From: Chloroflexi bacterium TSY
GTDB taxonomy: Bacteria; Chloroflexota; Anaerolineae; Caldilineales; Caldilineaceae
Direction of reading: 5' to 3'
Assembly (NCBI GenBank): GCA_019217005.1
Contig: JAHBNG010000176.1
Span: 1 to 24,964 of the forward strand
Length of the DNA stretch: 24,964 bases
How positions within the stretch are numbered: position 1 is the first letter of the stretch; every line of letters begins with the position of its first letter. A model generated the notes under the pieces. That model saw nothing but the letters and a program-made list of their open reading frames with translations, made no database searches and was not told the origin of the DNA. The position numbers and the translations under genes were made by a program. Of this stretch, positions 23,301 through 24,964 are shown in pieces.

Positions 23301-23302
23301 AC
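17321..23302 (-). CDS. Tc/Rhs polymorphic toxin, main part with metzincin C-terminus
   Basis: This 1,993-residue frame is the bulk of a TcB/TcC-like or Rhs-type toxin. It begins with FG-GAP/VCBS-type calcium-binding motifs (DLDGDGRVD at 7-15, FLDMDGDQLPELV near 98, then DVNGDGLQDF, DLDRDGRPDN and DIDGDGRMDL), followed by a TcdB-middle-like segment (LLHTIHNGRGGQIGINY) and many YD/RHS repeats (YTYDAAGNL, FDYDSLGRL, YGYDANGNL). The RHS core is YGYRYYDPMSLQWTQSDP, ending at YIDPDGR, the usual cleavage and delimiter point. The RHS shell is known to encapsulate and release the variable C-terminal toxin. An internal LFMPLIAK motif near 164-171 resembles the tails of exported Chloroflexota proteins. 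The GTG at 23302 is not a convincing start; the coding frame is open back to the TC tract at 23421-23428, where it joins the SpvB-like N-terminal part. No immunity gene is recognisable downstream. Confidence 0.88.
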   Translation of the reverse strand: METMLIDLDGDGRVDQLRTRRVGGACKARWFRNNGRWLEDTTIDIELPMLPWMNNEAVPGDNSEFCALNLQRTRFANVHPNGHVPDLEDGSYFYYRFLDMDGDQLPELVAAVEHSPYMWPNLEETSSYPAVDRTPLFDVRLPSACADPNNPQLPISDETAPFSLFMPLIAKSGDSATQDNISTQHNVAQFQSMPTIQSARQGTAQCARVGEPTQETGHVSVECQNGESGYVCLASDGSCSAMRGISNLAYAEGLDRLATPVKVADDPGPAHHPSWVNPHERCGGFLWFVYKNLGNGEFATLPMTKIQPLPLESSAGNSNMGNLQRHIMSHNGFLDLTGDGQLDAFGKLQELSNWQPGLPVSPSLPPGETTSPEVWSLYPGAQDAGFRRRLDAMSYHWAAPYNSLPRQTLQLNDTANNGDVYFYDWNDASLTDVNGDGLQDFVWRRPWDNALYAYYNYGQGFFNSWSGDPDTGAVDVSLDGVPFDAEQMGLDGAFTRATTVDTLCTTPRSNDCKVTVVQGTRVNTLRTLDLDRDGRPDNLTLKSATNQNDGQSEEALVPAVKYGIGDQLLPPVELVSGGAPNATEERLVHALREEIDARNDFTGNRPAPFTGVWQLLSSFQDIDGDGRMDLIEINPDQQGNPSSIKTLKEPVGRPMRLLHTIHNGRGGQIGINYASSHEPIDADRIMDDDIATGKRLPSPRWLVEQVTVDPGYGGATIVTTYRYADPIYSRDLKGQWGFRGFEEIQMFGASGVRTEYRYDYSLDYRGLLATTKIYPQGSSLPSSKKENGYAAFSLFDDTVVTNHVVQSRDYLCRSGDLIAPAPTGEATACDSVMVVSTEWQPQGKNWPGASSVETKPYLYVPVTQRLANHPEEETKSGDRLTARAYHLNTLGDHVYRLKTNQVERFEFAGPEEMLPIGKTQYTYDADLKTAQQTHVWAGSAQSDRRTTTYTYSAVGMELTRRKPAQVAAGNANAVTRTQYDAFALYPARVTNELGHVVETIYDIGLGKMTAIQGPNQRCGSATCAKELRESVYDGFGRLLHQHISVDDPTQGYRLVQVMAKLYVDEGNVSHSPHIITEERRDFDGQTWDNTPKVIRETHLDGLGRVMREVTRRATSGANSETTYTYDAAGNLASVAVPDPRVDATGQVLYTFDYDSLGRLTETYTPDCTGTNCTGMSTRYDGRLTETRERIFDVNEGGRAAVKRRWTDAFGRLIQVDEQLDDGSFATTTYLYDGNDNVGRITDADGMVTEMTHNFVSERIRISRGDRTWRYGYDANGNLTSILYPHESGADAADYTTTMGYDDLDRILLKIVGKRDLNKTEQIELMGDSFRTSYQYDEGDNGIGRLTFVDNGLIGQTLFYDAQGQVVREKMAFDLSPAEIDLVAERSRYADFNAQGNMIWLRTADPAETELTFAYDERGLVQGASYGGQELVYQKRNMAGLVTDRVTSDGRHHIQWTYDVLGHIADLHVQIDGQTQAQQSYSYYDSGDASRLVEQIADMKHTVDYGYDSRHQLQSAQDDQGYSAAFEYSAGGRLHSATVSASPNAPRAYPRNVTYDYSQNSDPELLDQLLNKDGSLYAGYIYDPSGNVTQRNLESGESWSFRYDGHEQQRKVMTPDGKSELYYYIEPGQRALVVTKDASGAVEEVRFYLGETELHYDSQGNIAKSWVHVNMGTNVARIEDGTEVMYQYHSPQGHLLLSADAANNVQGGFTFGPFGEVLAQIGTDAEHPRQFNGKEYDATSGLSYYGYRYYDPMSLQWTQSDPLYRFVPDVGLTDPRRMNLYVFSLNNPLRYIDPDGRDTFRLRLISIGSEGSVEQSVMDQIQNKVREKFQKLAPKGVDIEVTHEVLQVSAAKKLPAPGSSELRVYLFNYRQARDTKLVNGLMSRDLGASVGDKSHDSLTNGTLGVGATYKDRGSAAVNTQEFAEFGSTVRGKTDEQKANVGANVVAHEGGHGLGLDHKAGTVMAESLDASGEEEVDFGEEHEKELRKILQKRAK
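17324..17914 (-). other. Metzincin-like toxin domain of the Rhs protein
   Basis: The 197 residues after DPDGR are unlike the RHS shell and are Lys/Glu-rich. They contain HEGGHGLGLDH (encoded at 17435-17467; His1946, Glu1947, His1950 and His1956 of the toxin frame), an exact HExxHxxGxxH zinc site. A Met-turn candidate, TVMAE (Met1962), follows 6 residues later. This layout is that of a metzincin protease. As the variable end of an Rhs protein it is predicted to be the released effector, cleaving unknown target proteins. Confidence 0.8.
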
Positions 23303-23406
23303 GAGGGGGGTATAGCGTCCCTGATCCTGGTTCTGAGGCCGCCAGCCCCAACCCAGACCGCTATACCAGCTTGCGCGATCCAGAGAAAATGCAGAGTCCT
23401 CTTGCG

Positions 23407-24543
23407 TCAGTTCGTTGATTGAGAGAGACCATACTCAAAGGTGGTAGGTGGCAGGGTCTCCACACTGCCGTCGGGTGCAACTGCAGATTCCGTGATGCTG
23501 GTCAGCAAGCGGAGCGGTGCGTGATTGCCGCTGCAGGTTTGGGCATCCTCATTGTAGTTGAGGGTGTAAGTGCGCACCGGGTCTAACGTCGCAGAATTGT
23601 TGCGCAGAGCAAAGGTCTGAATGGTGTTTAGACGACGCGTACCCGAAAGCTCTCCGCTCCCGTCTCGATAAGACAGATGGGCACCGATGGGAATCTGACT
23701 CTGCCCACAGAATTGAAGTGAGTCGTAGGCAAATTCGACCCGTGCAAAGGCCTCTGTATAACCAGGACCTGTCTGGCCAACATCGTCGTTGAGGGCGTAG
23801 TCGATGCTGTCCAGATAGATGTCGGTCGGATCACCAGGCAAGGATGCGACTGTGCGCACAACCCAACGGTAGAGAACGCGATTGCCAAAAGCATCCCGCT
23901 GTTCGATCAAGGGTGAGCGTCCATATGGGTGGACCACGGCTTGTCCGAAGAGCGAAATCGTGCCATCGGTATGCAGCACGCGCCAATTAGCTTCACGGTC
24001 GGGGCCACTCAAGCGTTCATACCGATCGTACTTGGTATCAAACTGCGCACGGTAAGTCTCGGCGACATCCGCTGCCGGTGCATCTTCTTCCACAACCTCA
24101 ATCAAATGCATCCCCTCAGCCAGGCCGCTCTGATAGCTCCAGCCTCCGGGATCTGTTGAATCGCCAAGAATGCCTTCAGATGTATCGTGCGTGATAAAGG
24201 GAATATCGAGCGACCAACCTGCAGCCACCCCTCCATAGACAGCACCTTCTGAAGAATAGCTGAGGGCGATGGATGGTGCCATCCCCAGACGCCCCGGCGG
24301 CACGACAATCGGATAGCGATAGCTCAAGGCCCCCGTCTGTCGGTTCACATGCTCGGTCTGCTGATCAAACCTGTGCGCAGCAGGTGCTTCTCCGGAGAGT
24401 GCTGGTGATGCACTGGAAAAAACATCCCCCGGCGCGGCATAGCTTACTTGGGGCACCAACAAACTAATCGTGACAACAAATACCTGAAGAAAGAAAAGCA
24501 ATTTATAGATACGCTTTCTTCCTATTTTTCGAAGATTCTTCAC
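23407..24543 (-). CDS. SpvB-like N-terminal part of the Tc/Rhs toxin
   Basis: This 378-residue frame starts with GTG at 24543, well supported by AGAGGAG 6 bases upstream. Residues 1-37 form a signal peptide (basic KNLRKIGRKRIYK, hydrophobic core, cleavage near SYAA). The rest matches the SpvB/TcB N-terminal domain style: NRQTGALSYRYPIVVPPGR, APSIALSYSSE, GVAAGWSLDIPFI, YRAQFDTKYDRYERL. It ends TTFEYGLSQSTN at a stop reached only because of a frame change at the (TC)4 tract. With two bases fewer the protein would run on as GLSINELTQEDSAF into the frame ending at 17321, for a total of about 2,400 residues. As it stands the product would be an exported SpvB-like fragment without toxin. Confidence 0.85.
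   Translation of the reverse strand: MKNLRKIGRKRIYKLLFFLQVFVVTISLLVPQVSYAAPGDVFSSASPALSGEAPAAHRFDQQTEHVNRQTGALSYRYPIVVPPGRLGMAPSIALSYSSEGAVYGGVAAGWSLDIPFITHDTSEGILGDSTDPGGWSYQSGLAEGMHLIEVVEEDAPAADVAETYRAQFDTKYDRYERLSGPDREANWRVLHTDGTISLFGQAVVHPYGRSPLIEQRDAFGNRVLYRWVVRTVASLPGDPTDIYLDSIDYALNDDVGQTGPGYTEAFARVEFAYDSLQFCGQSQIPIGAHLSYRDGSGELSGTRRLNTIQTFALRNNSATLDPVRTYTLNYNEDAQTCSGNHAPLRLLTSITESAVAPDGSVETLPPTTFEYGLSQSTN
23421..23428. repeat. Dinucleotide tract (TC)4 at a frame break
   Basis: The minus strand reads GGTCTCTCTCAATC here. Four TC units put the SpvB-like part and the rest of the toxin in different frames; three units would fuse them. The tract is short, so an ordinary indel or a sequencing error is as likely as regulated slippage. 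Confidence 0.6.
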
Positions 24544-24673
24544 AATGATCTCCTCTGCTTATCTCCCATGACTCATCTCAGAAAAGTGTGCAAACTGCTG
24601 TTTGTATCAAAAGCAAAATATTGCATTCACACAATGTCGTCTGATGAGCAATCTCCCAAAATTGGACGAATCG

Positions 24674-24922
24674 TCATTCATCAGCCATATCTTCCATCGA
24701 AGCTGACGGATCAAAAGGTGGATCGACACCAGCAAATCCTGTTTGCAGTGCCGCGGCCAGAGCAATGGCATTGGGAAACCCTCGTCGTTGCCCACTGCGC
24801 GGGTCTTCCAGACAAAAGCGCCAGATATCCTGCGCACCTGTGTCGTCAGGTTGCTCTGAAGCCGTCTCTTCTTTCCAGACGGTCAACAGATAGATTCGAT
24901 AGTGGGGTGGTCCCCGACTCAT
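24674..24922 (-). CDS. Small WRFxLEDPR-type protein, paralogue B
   Basis: This 82-residue protein begins MSRGPPHYRIYLLTVW at the ATG at 24922, chosen over an upstream TTG because GGAGG lies 9 bases before it. It shares YRIxLLTVW, WRFCLEDPRSGQRRGF and AALQTGFAGVD with the protein at 9386-9616 and has an extra acidic C-terminal tail. There is no signal peptide or membrane segment, so it is predicted to be cytoplasmic. I know no function for this type of protein. It lies 130 bases upstream of the Tc/Rhs toxin on the same strand, as its paralogue lies upstream of the M6 peptidase. Confidence 0.78.
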   Translation of the reverse strand: MSRGPPHYRIYLLTVWKEETASEQPDDTGAQDIWRFCLEDPRSGQRRGFPNAIALAAALQTGFAGVDPPFDPSASMEDMADE

Positions 24923-24964
24923 GATATTCAACCTCCGCTATGTTAAGTTCAGGTAAAAAAACAG

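Noticed and set aside
23407..23440. Programmed ribosomal frameshift in the toxin
   Set aside because: There is no slippery heptamer of the known type at the junction, and the break is explained by one TC unit.
1..24964. CRISPR arrays, tRNA and rRNA genes, transposase or integrase genes
   Set aside because: None was found on reading both strands. The tandem repeats present are 7-11 bp units without spacers.

Overview
The window looks like an accessory region from a Chloroflexota (Caldilineae/Anaerolineae-like) chromosome. The clues are exported proteins ending in the hydrophobic xLPLxxx tail common in that phylum (IFLPLMSK, VYLPLVIH), giant AfsR/SARP-type regulators with NTPase and TPR modules, and short proteins of the WRFxLEDPRxGxxRGF type. 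This assignment is inferred from protein style; no rRNA or marker gene is present.

Layout. (1) 379-5030, plus strand: a giant BTAD/NB-ARC/TPR regulator (copy 1), clearly a pseudogene. It has an in-frame TAG, a 215-bp MITE-like insertion with 16-bp inverted ends and a 5-bp target duplication, a frameshift in an octamer-repeat linker, and a deletion of about 1.5 kb. (2) 5077-6255, minus: a PLP-dependent histidine-decarboxylase-like enzyme. (3) 6435-9134, minus: a secreted M6-like zinc metallopeptidase, enclosed by imperfect inverted repeats (33/40 identical in the core). (4) 9386-9616, minus: a small WRFxLEDPR protein. (5) 9941-15915, plus: copy 2 of the giant regulator, near full length (about 1,990 codons, two NB-ARC-TPR modules) but broken by a G9 tract, a 1-bp loss and a 4-bp loss. 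It is preceded by a good -35/-10 and by four 11-bp direct repeats resembling SARP boxes. (6) 16026-17201, minus: an N-terminally truncated exported protein that abuts a near-perfect 60-bp palindrome at 17248-17307. (7) 17321-24543, minus: a Tc/Rhs-type polymorphic toxin (SpvB N-terminus, FG-GAP/VCBS repeats, TcdB-like middle, RHS repeats, RHS core, metzincin-like C-terminal toxin of about 197 residues), split by a frameshift at a (TC)4 tract. (8) 24674-24922, minus: a second WRFxLEDPR small protein upstream of the toxin.

How it fits together (inference). Two exported effectors, an M6 protease and a Tc/Rhs toxin, are each preceded on the same strand by a paralogous small WRFxLEDPR protein. One such pair lies divergent to a giant sensor-regulator. 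The locus is decaying or repeat-prone: both regulator copies and the toxin carry frame disruptions, three of them at or near short repeats (G9, AAACCAAC octamers, TC dinucleotides). That could mean pseudogenisation, slipped-strand switching, or for the single-site cases sequencing error; only copy 1 is decayed beyond doubt. No CRISPR array, tRNA, rRNA, transposase or integrase gene was seen.
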